Below are positions 43,078 through 51,943 of a DNA stretch of 64,000 nucleotides, in pieces. This stretch comes from Pseudomonadota bacterium (GTDB lineage: Bacteria > Pseudomonadota > Gammaproteobacteria > Steroidobacterales > Steroidobacteraceae). The stretch lies in NCBI GenBank assembly GCA_037200975.1, contig JBBCGI010000001.1, positions 3,741,716 through 3,805,715 on the forward strand. The letters are read 5' to 3'. A program made the position numbers and the translations under genes. The stretch's first letter is position 1. Each line of letters begins with the position of its first letter. The notes below the pieces were generated by a model. The model saw only the letters and a list, made by a program, of their open reading frames with translations, had not been told where the DNA came from and ran no database searches.

Positions 43078-44166
43078 ATGCGAGCCACTCAGGAACTGCA
43101 CGATCTCGGCCAGAGCATCTGGCTCGACAACATCACGCGCGCGCTGCTCACCAGCGGCAAGCTGCGCGAATACATCCGGGACTTCTCCGTCACGGGCCTC
43201 ACGTCGAACCCCACGATTTTCGACAATGCGATCAAGGCCGCGAATTCCTACGACGCCGCGATCCGCGAGAAGGTCGGCGCCGGGCTCAGCGGCGAAGACC
43301 TGTTCTACGACCTTGCGCTCGAAGACCTCACGCAGGCGGCGGATCTGTTCCGCGCGGTGCACGATGCGACCGGCGGCGTCGACGGCTGGGTGTCGCTGGA
43401 ATTGTCGCCGCTGCTGGCGGACGATTCCGATGGCAGCGTCAAGGCGGCCAAGGAACTGTTCGCGCGCGCCAGGCGGCCGAACCTCTTCATCAAGATTCCC
43501 GGCACGGAGGCCGGTGCCACGGCCATCGAGGAATCGATCTACGCCGGTATTCCCGTGAACGTCACGCTGCTGTTTTCGCGCCGGCAATACCTGCGTGCCG
43601 CCGAGGCCTACCTGCGCGGCATCGAGCGGCGCATCGAGGCGGGTCTCGATCCGCGGGTGGCGTCCGTGGCATCCGTCTTCGTCAGCCGCTGGGATGTCGC
43701 CGTGCAGGACAAGGTGCCCGCCGAGCTGCGCAACAAACTCGGCGTGGCCGTGGGCCTGCATACCTACCAGGCGTACTGCGAGCTGCAGGATTCCGCGCGC
43801 TGGAAAAAATTGCGCGATGCGGGTGCGCTCATGCAGCGGCTGCTGTGGGCCAGCACCGGCACCAAGGATCCAAAAGCCAGGGATACGTTCTACGTGGAGG
43901 CGCTCGCGGCGCCCGACACCATCAACACCATGCCGGAGCAGACCTTGATCGCGTTCGCCGAACACGGCGCGGTCGGCGCGGCGCTGCCGCGGGACGGTGG
44001 CGAAGCGAAAAAGTTGTTAGCCGCGTTCGCCGCTCACGGCATCGACGAGGATGCGCTGGCCGCGGATCTGCAGCGTGCGGGCGCGGATTCGTTCATGAAG
44101 TCGTGGAAGTCGCTGCTCGGACAGATCGAGGCGAAGAGCGTGGCACTGGCGAAGCGGGCGGGCTGA
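43078..44166 (+). CDS. tal: Transaldolase
   Basis: A 362-residue transaldolase of the longer (actinobacterial-like) type. TSNPTIFDNAI near the start, the Schiff-base lysine in NLFIKIPGTEAG (around residue 137), and NVTLLFSRRQYLRAAEAYLRG are diagnostic. It moves a dihydroxyacetone unit between sedoheptulose-7-P and glyceraldehyde-3-P in the pentose phosphate pathway. Start ATG 43078 follows AACGGAGACGAC. The stop lies inside a 16-bp palindrome at the junction with threonine synthase. Confidence 0.94.
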   Translation: MRATQELHDLGQSIWLDNITRALLTSGKLREYIRDFSVTGLTSNPTIFDNAIKAANSYDAAIREKVGAGLSGEDLFYDLALEDLTQAADLFRAVHDATGGVDGWVSLELSPLLADDSDGSVKAAKELFARARRPNLFIKIPGTEAGATAIEESIYAGIPVNVTLLFSRRQYLRAAEAYLRGIERRIEAGLDPRVASVASVFVSRWDVAVQDKVPAELRNKLGVAVGLHTYQAYCELQDSARWKKLRDAGALMQRLLWASTGTKDPKARDTFYVEALAAPDTINTMPEQTLIAFAEHGAVGAALPRDGGEAKKLLAAFAAHGIDEDALAADLQRAGADSFMKSWKSLLGQIEAKSVALAKRAG

Positions 44167-44176
44167 TCGATCAGCC
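44161..44176. repeat. 16-bp perfect palindrome at a convergent junction
   Basis: GGCTGATC followed by GATCAGCC, fully self-complementary, containing the TGA of transaldolase; it lies just before the threonine synthase stop. It is far shorter than the palindromes at 5-34 kb and could be a simple hairpin. Confidence 0.6.
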
Positions 44177-44183
44177 GCTTGCT

Positions 44184-45341
44184 TCATCGATACTTCAACC
44201 CGCTGCCGGTGTTGAAGACAACCACGGTCTCGTCAGCGCCGATCCAGCCATCTGATCGCAAGCGCGTCAGCGCCGCCCACGCGGCGCCACCTTCCGGACA
44301 GATATCGAGTCCCGAATGCGCCGCAAGGCTGCGCGTGGCGGCTTCGATCTCCTCCTCGCCAATCGCAATGGCGGTGCCGTTCGTTTCGCGCAGTGCGCGC
44401 AGGCAAAGCGCGCCGCCCAGCGGCGCGGGCACGCGCAGGCCGTAGGCAAACGTGGTCGCGTCGGGCCACGGCTCGGTGCGCTCCGCGCCGGCGTGAAATG
44501 CCTTGACCACCGGTGCGCAACCGTCTGCCTGCACGGACACAAAGCGCGGTCTGCGGCCGCGCGGGATCCAGCCGAGGGCTTCGAGCTCACCGAATGCCTT
44601 CCACATGCCGATCAGTCCGGTGCCGCCGCCGGTTGGATAGAGAATGACATCGGGAATCTCGCCGTCGAATTGTTCGACCAGCTCGTACGCCATCGTCTTC
44701 TTGCCCTCGATGCGATAGGGCTCCCGCAGCGTTGAAACGTCGACGGTGTGGGGGAGTGCGAGTTCGCGCAGCAGCTTGCCGGCATCGGAGATCGTGCCTG
44801 TGACGCGATGGACGGTGGCGCCATACAGCTCGCATTCCGCGAAGAACGGCGCCGGCGTATCGATGGGCATCGCGACGGTCACGGGAAGGCCGGCACGTGC
44901 GCCATACGCGGCCAGCGCGCCGGCCGCGTTGCCCGCCGACGGAGCCGACAAGGCTTTGGCGCCGAGGTAGCGGGCCATCGATACCGCGGTCGTCATGCCG
45001 CGCGCCTTGAACGACGCCGTGGGATTGCGCGCCTCGTCCTTGACCCAGACCCGCTCGGAGACCTTCAGCAGTGGGGTAAAGCCTTCATCGAGACTGACCG
45101 CGTATTCCGCGGCCAGCGGCAGCACTTCGCGATATCGCCACAGAGTGGCGGGCCGGTCGCGCAAATCCGCGCGTGACAAGCGGATAGATCCGAGATCGTA
45201 GTCGACGCGCAGTGGCTGACCGCAAGCCCGGCAAACACTTTGCAGGACGCGGGGATCGTGTGCGAGCTCGCACGCAAAGCAGCGCAGCGATGACACCTGC
45301 AAGGCCCCGTGGGGCATTGGCTCCGCGGCTCCGTGCTCCAT
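44184..45341 (-). CDS. thrC: Threonine synthase
   Basis: A 385-residue PLP enzyme. A zinc-ribbon-like N-terminus (LRCFACELAHDP, VCRACGQPLR) precedes the fold; the PLP lysine lies in NPTASFKARGMTTA, and the phosphate loop is YPTGGGTGLIGMWKAF. It converts O-phosphohomoserine to threonine. The ATG is immediately adjacent to the stop of the DUF3570 gene, so it is co-transcribed with the envelope genes of this operon, a surprising setting for a threonine biosynthetic gene. Confidence 0.92.
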   Translation of the reverse strand: MEHGAAEPMPHGALQVSSLRCFACELAHDPRVLQSVCRACGQPLRVDYDLGSIRLSRADLRDRPATLWRYREVLPLAAEYAVSLDEGFTPLLKVSERVWVKDEARNPTASFKARGMTTAVSMARYLGAKALSAPSAGNAAGALAAYGARAGLPVTVAMPIDTPAPFFAECELYGATVHRVTGTISDAGKLLRELALPHTVDVSTLREPYRIEGKKTMAYELVEQFDGEIPDVILYPTGGGTGLIGMWKAFGELEALGWIPRGRRPRFVSVQADGCAPVVKAFHAGAERTEPWPDATTFAYGLRVPAPLGGALCLRALRETNGTAIAIGEEEIEAATRSLAAHSGLDICPEGGAAWAALTRLRSDGWIGADETVVVFNTGSGLKYR

Positions 45342-46574
45342 CTAAAAGAACGCTGAGATGTAGAACTGGAAGATGTTCGCGTTGAGCTTGTACAGCGGCT
45401 CGGTGCCCGGTGCGAGCGGCTCTTCCGGCAACTCGCCGAAGCTGCCGAGGCTGTAGCGCGCGTCGCGGAAGTTGTCGTAGTTGACCGTCATGTAGTCGTA
45501 GCGCAGGTTGAGCGAGCCCTTGGACAGCCACGGGAACCGCTCGATCTTGAACTCGTAGGTCGCCGTGAGGCCCGCGGTAATCGCGTTGTAGGTTGCCAGC
45601 TCTTTGTCGCGCGCCATGAAGTTGCTGAAATCCGCACGCGGGAAAATATCCTGGTAGAAATCCGCGGCGGTCTGCGTGTAGTAACGCACGCGGGTTTCGA
45701 AGATCCACTGGCCGCCGAAATGCGGCAGGTCGAGCGGGTGCACGTAGCCGAGCTCGCCGGTGTGGCCGATGACGCCCCAGGTGTCCGTGTAGAAGCGGTA
45801 CATGCCGTCGATGGCGGCGCGATACGGCAGGAAGTATTTCGCACGGATGGACGCGGCGTTGCTCGAACGCGTATTCGGGTAGATCTCGTCCTGGCGTCCC
45901 TGGTTGAACGGATCGACGAAGAAACGCACCGAGCGATACGGGCTGCGCAGGAAGCCTTCGTCCGTCACCACCTCGAACTGGCCGGAGAGCAGCAGGTTCT
46001 TGGTGACGATCTGCGAGATGCCGACGGTGTAACCCTTCGACTCCATGTGTTCTTCGAAATTCGGATCGTTGACCTTCACGTCGTCGATCTTCACGTTGCG
46101 GAAGACGTCGTTCTTGCCTTCCTTGTAACCGAACGAAATGGTGGTGAGGTCGCCGAACATGTCGTGGCTGACGCCCATGATCAGCGTCTTGGCCTGGTAG
46201 TCGCTCTCGTCGCTGTTGACGTAGCCGACGCTGTAGGTGGACTTGCCGAGCAGGAACGACGCCGACAGGCTCGACTGCGTGCGCTCGTCTTCGTACGGGC
46301 TGGCCGAAGTCTCGACGTCCACCGAGGCCGACGACACCATGTCGATGTAGTAGTTGGCCGAGAGCGAGACGTGTTCGCCGATGCTCTTCTGCACCAGCAT
46401 CGAGGGGCCGGAGATCGTGACGCCGCCGCCTTCGTAACGGAAGTAGAGCAGGTCGGCGCGGTCCTCGGGTAATACGCCCGCGACGCAGACGCCTGCGACG
46501 CCGGTCAGGGCGAGGCAGGTTATGACGAATCGGGCGAGACCTGGGTGTGTTTTGCTGGACATGAAGCGGCTCAC
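45342..46574 (-). CDS. DUF3570 outer-membrane beta-barrel protein
   Basis: A 410-residue protein with signal peptide around GLARFVITCLALTGVAGVCVA. It begins the mature part with DRADLLYFRYEGGGVTISGPSMLVQKSIGEHVSLSANYYID (key pieces: YFRYEGGGV, VSANYYIDMVSSAS), the DUF3570 hallmark, then alternating barrel strands ending in FYISAFF with a terminal phenylalanine. Genes of this family are usually found next to DUF4266 and ApbE genes. It lies between DUF4266 and threonine synthase in the operon. Confidence 0.9.
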   Translation of the reverse strand: MSRFMSSKTHPGLARFVITCLALTGVAGVCVAGVLPEDRADLLYFRYEGGGVTISGPSMLVQKSIGEHVSLSANYYIDMVSSASVDVETSASPYEDERTQSSLSASFLLGKSTYSVGYVNSDESDYQAKTLIMGVSHDMFGDLTTISFGYKEGKNDVFRNVKIDDVKVNDPNFEEHMESKGYTVGISQIVTKNLLLSGQFEVVTDEGFLRSPYRSVRFFVDPFNQGRQDEIYPNTRSSNAASIRAKYFLPYRAAIDGMYRFYTDTWGVIGHTGELGYVHPLDLPHFGGQWIFETRVRYYTQTAADFYQDIFPRADFSNFMARDKELATYNAITAGLTATYEFKIERFPWLSKGSLNLRYDYMTVNYDNFRDARYSLGSFGELPEEPLAPGTEPLYKLNANIFQFYISAFF

Positions 46575-46586
46575 TAACTACTGGTA

Positions 46587-46820
46587 CTAGTTACAGCCGC
46601 AACCGCCACCGGAACCGCCGGTGGCGCCGCGCGAACCTTCGCGCGACTCGAACACGTGATCGAGGAAGTCCTGCGAGATCGGCGCGCGAGTGAAGGCCAT
46701 GATCGGATCGGCGAGGTTCTCGCGATCGTAAGGTTTCACCCACGGCTCGATCGAGCTGCAGCCCACCGACACGACGGCGAGGGACAGAACAAACAAACCG
46801 CGGATGAACATGGTCTTCAC
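46587..46820 (-). CDS. DUF4266 lipoprotein with GCGCN tail
   Basis: A 77-residue lipoprotein: MKTMFIRGLFVLSLAVVSVGC has a lipobox cysteine near residue 21, then SSIEPWVKPYDRENLADPIMAF and the C-terminal GGSGGGCGCN. The conserved W-V-K-P-Y-x-R and the glycine-rich double-cysteine tail are typical of DUF4266. It lies directly before the DUF3570 gene. The cysteines may be a binding or modification site; I do not know for what. Confidence 0.9.
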   Translation of the reverse strand: MKTMFIRGLFVLSLAVVSVGCSSIEPWVKPYDRENLADPIMAFTRAPISQDFLDHVFESREGSRGATGGSGGGCGCN

Positions 46821-46826
46821 TCCTTA

Positions 46827-47342
46827 CTATTCTTTCAGCATCGAGCGGATCTGCGTCAGGTACAGATTCTCGTCACCGGGCTTGTAGCCCTTGTGCATGA
46901 TGCGGATGTTGCCTTTGCGATCGACGAACACGGTGCTCGGCATGCCGGCCACGTTGTACATCTTGCTGACCTTGCTCTCGGTGTCGAAAGCGATCGGGAA
47001 ACTCACCGGCTTCTGTTTCGAAAGCCACGCCTCGGCGCCTTTCGAATCCGGCTCGACGTTGACGCCGAGCAGCGTGAAGCCCATGGGTTTGTACTTCTTG
47101 TAGATGTCCTCGAGCAGCGGCATTTCCTGCCGGCACGGGCCGCACCACGTGGCCCAGAAATTGATCATCACGACCTGGCCCTTGAACTGCGTGAGGTCGA
47201 TGGCCTTGCCGCCGCGACCCGAGAGCTGGAAGGCCGGCGCGGGACCGGAAGACGTGGCGGCGAACGCGGGCAACACGAATGCGGCCGCAAGCGCCAGCCC
47301 CTTTGTAAATCCCTTCACTGTGCGTACCGACATAAGGCTCAC
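46827..47342 (-). CDS. TlpA-like periplasmic thioredoxin
   Basis: A 171-residue thioredoxin-fold protein with signal peptide (VKGFTKGLALAAAFVLPAFA). The active site is FWATWCGPCRQEMPLL, the TlpA/ResA insertion region LGVNVEPDSKGAEAWL follows, and the cis-proline is in VAGMPSTVFVDRKG. It likely reduces disulfides of cytochrome apoproteins or cysteine lipoproteins in the periplasm, such as the DUF4266 tail. Gaps of 4 and 6 bases to its neighbours imply one transcript. Confidence 0.9.
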   Translation of the reverse strand: MSLMSVRTVKGFTKGLALAAAFVLPAFAATSSGPAPAFQLSGRGGKAIDLTQFKGQVVMINFWATWCGPCRQEMPLLEDIYKKYKPMGFTLLGVNVEPDSKGAEAWLSKQKPVSFPIAFDTESKVSKMYNVAGMPSTVFVDRKGNIRIMHKGYKPGDENLYLTQIRSMLKE

Positions 47343-47346
47343 TCCG

Positions 47347-48078
47347 TCAGAAGAAGACGGTCGCGCTGAGCAGCATCTCTATGTTGTTGGTGACCTTGTC
47401 CTCGCCTAACAAGTCGGAGTTGAACACGCGGTCCTGGACTCCGATATGAATGGCCAGCCAGTCGGTCGGCAGCACGCGGAATCCCGCGCCCAGATTTACC
47501 GTCAGCCGGTTGTCGCCGGCGAACTTCACGCTACCGATACCCACCAAAGTGTAGAAACCACTGTTCATGGCGAGTTTGCGACCGAGATAGACCTCGCCTG
47601 GGAGGAAGTTGTAGCCCAAGGAGAGGCTGTAATACGTGAAGCGTCTCTGATTTCCGGTCAGAAGCTCGATGTCGCCACCCAGCGTCTCGAAACTGGTCTT
47701 TCCGGCCGTGGATTGCCCTACGTCGGCCCGGAAAAAGAAATCTTCTGTCACATGGTAGGAAATCTGCCCGGCGTAGGTGGAGCTGGTGCCGAAGTCCTCT
47801 ATCGAAACGAAACCGGCGCCGCCGCCGATTTCCCAGTTCTCGTTGTCGATCTTGGGTGTCTTGATCTTGCGACGCGCAACGTTCGGCTCGATGACACGCG
47901 GCGGCGTGGCATCGGCGTCTTCAGCCTCTTCCTCCGCGGCAGCCTGTTCCTCGGTCTGCTGCTGTTCGACGTTCTTGTTCTTCCCGGACCACGGCCAGCG
48001 CAGCAACGAGCAGCCCGAGAGCAGCAGCGTCGCGCACAGCGCAGTGGTTAGAAGAAGCAGGCGATTAGGACTTTCCAT
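47347..48078 (-). CDS. Outer-membrane beta-barrel lipoprotein
   Basis: A 243-residue protein. MESPNRLLLLTTALCATLLLSGC gives a lipobox (LLSGC). A Glu/Gln/Ala-rich linker follows (EQQQTEEQAAAEEEAEDADA) and then an eight-strand barrel (VSIEDFGTSSTYAGQI, FFRADVGQSTAGK, FTYYSLSLGYNFLPGEVYLG, VNLGAGFRVLPTDWLAI) ending in LLSATVFF. It resembles the outer-membrane beta-barrel domain found in myxobacterial trans-envelope motility clusters (GltA/B type), which is inference. It overlaps the SH3 gene by 31 bases. Confidence 0.84.
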   Translation of the reverse strand: MESPNRLLLLTTALCATLLLSGCSLLRWPWSGKNKNVEQQQTEEQAAAEEEAEDADATPPRVIEPNVARRKIKTPKIDNENWEIGGGAGFVSIEDFGTSSTYAGQISYHVTEDFFFRADVGQSTAGKTSFETLGGDIELLTGNQRRFTYYSLSLGYNFLPGEVYLGRKLAMNSGFYTLVGIGSVKFAGDNRLTVNLGAGFRVLPTDWLAIHIGVQDRVFNSDLLGEDKVTNNIEMLLSATVFF

Positions 48079-48866
48079 TCTTCCAACTCCTGGTTGTCAT
48101 CGCGGCTCGTGAAAACCGTATGCCAGCGATAATCGGCGCGCAGGAAAAAGCGCCGGGTGAGATACATGCGAATACCCGCGCCCGCATAGGCGGTCTGGTC
48201 GGTGCGGTCTTCGGGCAGAACAATCGTTGCGCGCGGCTCCACGTACACGATGCCGGTGCCGAGCTCGAGGAACGGCGAGATGCGCCACTCCGGAAACATG
48301 ACGTGGGTGATGCCGGCTTCGGCCTTGTAGCCGTTCGAGAAGTTGCCGAGGAACTGCGACAGCGTGATTTCGACCTTCATGTTGTCGGTCAGCGAATACG
48401 CGCCGTAGGCATTGATGAGGCTGGCGCCGCCGTAGTTGCCGCCGCCGATGCCGATCCCCCAGTCGTGCGTCGTGAAGCCCGCCATGTCGCCGAGATTGAA
48501 GACGAAGGGCGTGCCGTCGGCGAGTTTGGTGCGGCGCATGTCGCGCGCGCGCGCGTAGCCTTCGACACCCTGTTCGGTGCGCACCTTGAACCAGTCAGTG
48601 CGCCGATAGAGCACGTCGACCGAGGCCTCGCGCTCGACCACGTGGAATACGGGGTAGCCGCGCCCGGGTCCCGTCGACAGCTCGAGATAGGGCTCGCTGA
48701 CGAACACCTGCAGCAGTTTTTCCTGGGCCGCTGCTTCCTTGGCGGCCTTTTCTGCTTCGGTCTGTTTCGCTAGCGCTGCGACCGAGAGAAAACACGCGAG
48801 GACGACGAAGCCAAGACTAGTTCTGCGGAGTCGGCGGGAACGGATCGTTGTAATACTGGGCTCCAA
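48048..48866 (-). CDS. SH3-domain outer-membrane beta-barrel protein
   Basis: About 272 residues. The SH3 domain (FVSEPYLELSTGPGRGYPVFHVVEREASVDVLYRRTDWFKVR, key pieces LSTGPGRGYPVF and VRTEQGVEGYA) is followed by a barrel (WGIGIGGGNYGGASLINAYG, AGITHVMFPEWRI, IRMYLTRRFFLRADYRW) ending in LIACFF. The sequence before the signal peptide SLGFVVLACFLSVAALA has no ATG or GTG, so I place the start at TTG 48866; an ATG at 48929 is possible. It overlaps the HzsA-like gene by 50 bases. It pairs with the barrel protein downstream. Confidence 0.8.
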   Translation of the reverse strand: MEPSITTIRSRRLRRTSLGFVVLACFLSVAALAKQTEAEKAAKEAAAQEKLLQVFVSEPYLELSTGPGRGYPVFHVVEREASVDVLYRRTDWFKVRTEQGVEGYARARDMRRTKLADGTPFVFNLGDMAGFTTHDWGIGIGGGNYGGASLINAYGAYSLTDNMKVEITLSQFLGNFSNGYKAEAGITHVMFPEWRISPFLELGTGIVYVEPRATIVLPEDRTDQTAYAGAGIRMYLTRRFFLRADYRWHTVFTSRDDNQELEEWKVLIACFF

Positions 48867-51633
48867 TATCCAGCCACTCCGAAAGCAAGCGCAATTCTGC
48901 GGTCGAGAGCATACCTGCATGCGTCGCATTGTTCATCACGGTGAAAAACCGCGAGCCGCGTGCATTGCCTTGTGCCATGGGCGGTGTGAGTGTCTCGGCC
49001 ACGAGAACCGGGTTGCCGTTGTCGTCGACGACCGGGACACCGTCCTCGACCAGCGGCACGAGTCGGGGGACGACGGCACCGGCATCGAGGAAGAGCTCGG
49101 GGCGGGCGAACAGCAGCTGGCGATAGGCGCGCAATTGCATCGCGTCTTCGTCCGAAGGCTCATCCGTCAGCTCGAGAGAAGCCGCGGGCAACTGCGGCGC
49201 ATTGGCTGCATCCAGCCGGTTGTGGCAGACCGTGCAGGTCTTCGGGAAAGTGACGTTGCCCGTTCCATCATCGACGCCGCCGAGCGGACGCGGCACCGAC
49301 CACAGCGGGTGAATGTGGCCCGGGCGAGTTCCGATCGTCGCGTAGTGAATGGTGATGCGGCAGGTCGGGCTCCACACCGGGAAACACCCCGGATTCGTCG
49401 GCAGAGCGGTCGACAGGAATTGATAGCTGTAGGCGAACGACTCCGTTGGCAGCGGCGACGGTTTCCAGATCTCGTCGTAGACGACGTTCGCGCTCGGCGT
49501 GATCGACTGCAGGCCGCAGTGTTCGGTCATCGTCGTCGCGTCGATGCACGACGAACCCGCGCGTGAGCGAGCCCGTGCCATCGTGTCGCCGATCTCGGGA
49601 GAGATCGTGGCCACGGTGCCCGGGAACGCCTCGCCGGTGTTTGCGGCGCCGGCATAAGCGGAGTCGAACAAGCCCTTGCGCCCGTGTACTGGCGGTGCGG
49701 TGCCTGCGGGCGAACCTGCGGGCAGCGTGCGCGTATGGCACCCGTTGCACTCGAGGACTTCACCCGGCCGCACACTGAGCCAGGCGCGATGCAGGATTTC
49801 CCGGTTGTTCATCGCGTTGATGCGCCGCCCGTTCACGTCGAGCAGACTCAGCTGGAACGCGATGTTCGCGGGCACCTTCATGCGCACCGAGCCATCCGGC
49901 TCCACCGGCGCGTACGCCACGATCTCGCGCATCACACCGCTCGGACCAAAGGCGGAGTTGTCAGGGTCCGCGATGTCGTCGTCGTCGGGCAGAGAGACCG
50001 GCTTCTCGATGCGGATGAAACGGACGAGGCGCGAAGTGGCTGGGATGTTCGTCGCGTTCGACAGATTCTGAATCGTGCTCGGCGCGTTGTTGGTGAGACG
50101 CGCGGTGTCGATTCCCATGAAGTCGTAGACGCTGCGGATGGAAAGCAGTCCCGCACCTTCGGCGACGAGGTCGGCATTGAGATCGGCCGGCGCCTGCTTG
50201 TCGAGAATCACGGCGGGCAGCGGCACGCGCGGCTGCGCGGCCACGGCTTCGGTGACCATGACGCCTTCGACGGGTGCCATGACCGGCAGGATGGTGTTCT
50301 GCGCCGGATCGAACATCCAGATGCTGTACAGCGGCGGCGCGGTGACCGGCGGCGTGGCCGCATCGGGCGAAGTGCAGGGAATGATGCGGGTCGGATCGGC
50401 TTCGGCGAACAGGCGGCACTGCGTCCAGCTCACGAGGATGCGGCCCGAGCCGTCCCACAGCGGAAAGCCGGACTCGAAGCGTCCGCCGGGCGAGGGACCC
50501 TCGACGGTACGCACGTCATTGAGCGTCGCCGGCTGCTGCGCGGGGCCGGGCATGCCGGCGCTGGCGAGCAGGGGCTGGTTGTTCTCGACGAACCGGTTGC
50601 CGTCGATGATGGTGAGCGCACCGCCGAAATCGACGTCGGTCCGATCGCGGGTCAGCACCATGATGCGGCCATCGCTCATCTCGCGCGCGCGCATGAACTC
50701 CACGTTGGTGGTGTTCGGGTTGGCGGCGGTGTGGACGACGCCGTCATTGCCCGTGTTGTGTGAGACCGCGCCGTAGTAGAGCTGCGTGTCCGTGCCGTCG
50801 GGATTCGTGGTGTACAGGTGCAAGCCGTTGCGGCCCGGGGCCCTGTCCCAGCGCGTGAACAACACCCGGCCGTTCTGCAGCACGGTGCTGTAGAGGTCGC
50901 TCGAGGGGTTGAACGTGATCTGGTGGATGCCCGTGCCGTCGGCGTTCATCACGTGCAGCACGAACGCGGATTCGTTGCGCGCTTCGGTGGCCGCCTCGAA
51001 CTGCGACTTGCCTTCGTCGAGCAGGATGGCCTTCGACTGGCGCTGGCGCGTGGAGGAAAACAGGATGCGACCGTCCGGTAGATAGGCGGGAGCCACGTCC
51101 TGGCCTTCTTCCTCGATGATGTCCGAGGTGATCACGCGGTGCAGCGTGTCGGTCTCGATGTTGTATTCCCAGATGTTCCAGGTCGGCGGTTCGTCTTCAT
51201 CGTCGGCGTCGTCCAGCGGGCCGCGCATGGCGAACGCCACGTGCAGGCCGTCGGGCGCGACGGAAAGATCCTTGATGTCGTAGCGATCCTCGGGCTCACC
51301 CAGCGGCTCGACGCGCAGCCGCGCGGTGAGCTCCACCTCGGGCGAGCCGGGGGAGGCGCGGTCGCGCTTCCACAGCGTGGCGCTGTAGTCGTCGTCTTCG
51401 ACGAACGGGCGCACGCGGGTGACGTTGTCCTGATCCTCCGGCACCTGGTGCCGGATGTAGAAAATGGGGAAATCGACGGTGGCCGGATCCGGGTCCTGGC
51501 CATTGCCGATGCCGATGCCGCCGCCGCCCGGACCTTCCGTGCACGCCGCCAACAAGCCGCAGACGCCGATCACCAGGCTCGTGGCGAGGTTGCCGAACGT
51601 GATCCGGTTCGCGTTTTGAAAAGGTCGATTCAC
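48817..51633 (-). CDS. HzsA-like lipoprotein with beta-propeller and two haem-binding CxxCH
   Basis: A 938-residue lipoprotein. I chose GTG 51633 because GGAGG lies five bases ahead of it (CAGTGGAGGACGCAGTG) and 19 upstream codons lack character. The lipobox is GLLAAC near residue 31. A PD40/TolB-like propeller has repeats such as HVMNADGTGIHQITF. C-type haem sites lie at CNGCHT (about residue 627) and CTVCHN (about 799). Its layout resembles the hydrazine synthase alpha subunit family, but no hzsB/C-type partner is present, so a role in hydrazine formation is not supported. It leads the leftward operon. Confidence 0.83.
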   Translation of the reverse strand: MNRPFQNANRITFGNLATSLVIGVCGLLAACTEGPGGGGIGIGNGQDPDPATVDFPIFYIRHQVPEDQDNVTRVRPFVEDDDYSATLWKRDRASPGSPEVELTARLRVEPLGEPEDRYDIKDLSVAPDGLHVAFAMRGPLDDADDEDEPPTWNIWEYNIETDTLHRVITSDIIEEEGQDVAPAYLPDGRILFSSTRQRQSKAILLDEGKSQFEAATEARNESAFVLHVMNADGTGIHQITFNPSSDLYSTVLQNGRVLFTRWDRAPGRNGLHLYTTNPDGTDTQLYYGAVSHNTGNDGVVHTAANPNTTNVEFMRAREMSDGRIMVLTRDRTDVDFGGALTIIDGNRFVENNQPLLASAGMPGPAQQPATLNDVRTVEGPSPGGRFESGFPLWDGSGRILVSWTQCRLFAEADPTRIIPCTSPDAATPPVTAPPLYSIWMFDPAQNTILPVMAPVEGVMVTEAVAAQPRVPLPAVILDKQAPADLNADLVAEGAGLLSIRSVYDFMGIDTARLTNNAPSTIQNLSNATNIPATSRLVRFIRIEKPVSLPDDDDIADPDNSAFGPSGVMREIVAYAPVEPDGSVRMKVPANIAFQLSLLDVNGRRINAMNNREILHRAWLSVRPGEVLECNGCHTRTLPAGSPAGTAPPVHGRKGLFDSAYAGAANTGEAFPGTVATISPEIGDTMARARSRAGSSCIDATTMTEHCGLQSITPSANVVYDEIWKPSPLPTESFAYSYQFLSTALPTNPGCFPVWSPTCRITIHYATIGTRPGHIHPLWSVPRPLGGVDDGTGNVTFPKTCTVCHNRLDAANAPQLPAASLELTDEPSDEDAMQLRAYRQLLFARPELFLDAGAVVPRLVPLVEDGVPVVDDNGNPVLVAETLTPPMAQGNARGSRFFTVMNNATHAGMLSTAELRLLSEWLDIGAQYYNDPFPPTPQN

Positions 51634-51943
51634 TGCGTCCTCCACTGTCACTGCATGTGCATTGCCGCACAGGCATGTGACGTAATGCAATCATCCCGCT
51701 TGAGGCCACTACGATCTGCCGACGCCGTCACAGCAACCAGTCCGACAACGCGGTTCTCTTGTCGACTGTTGTAGTTAGGGCCGCAGGCAGGCTTACGGCG
51801 TGACGTGGTTCGCAGTCCTGGGGCAGAAGGCTAAAGGAAGTACGTAATAAATGGTGCTGTCGCCGCTTGGAGACGTACAGGAGCGGAGACAAACAAGTGT
51901 CGACACGGGGGGAGGGATACTGCCTCCGTCAAAAGGGATGTGG
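51634..51943. promoter_or_regulatory. Divergent promoter region of the haem-protein operons
   Basis: About 310 bases with no gene, between two divergent operons. Each leader probably includes a promoter; no convincing -35/-10 pair is assignable. A small hairpin GGAGG...CCTCC occurs at about 51911-51930, just ahead of the rightward start. I see no riboswitch consensus (checked by eye for c-di-GMP-type). Confidence 0.6.

Noticed and set aside
48817-51633. True hydrazine synthase alpha subunit
   Set aside because: Only the alpha-type layout is present; no partner subunits and no anammox context, so the family name is used only as HzsA-like.
51634-51943. A c-di-GMP or other riboswitch in the divergent spacer
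   Set aside because: No match to consensus loops by eye; only a small hairpin is seen.
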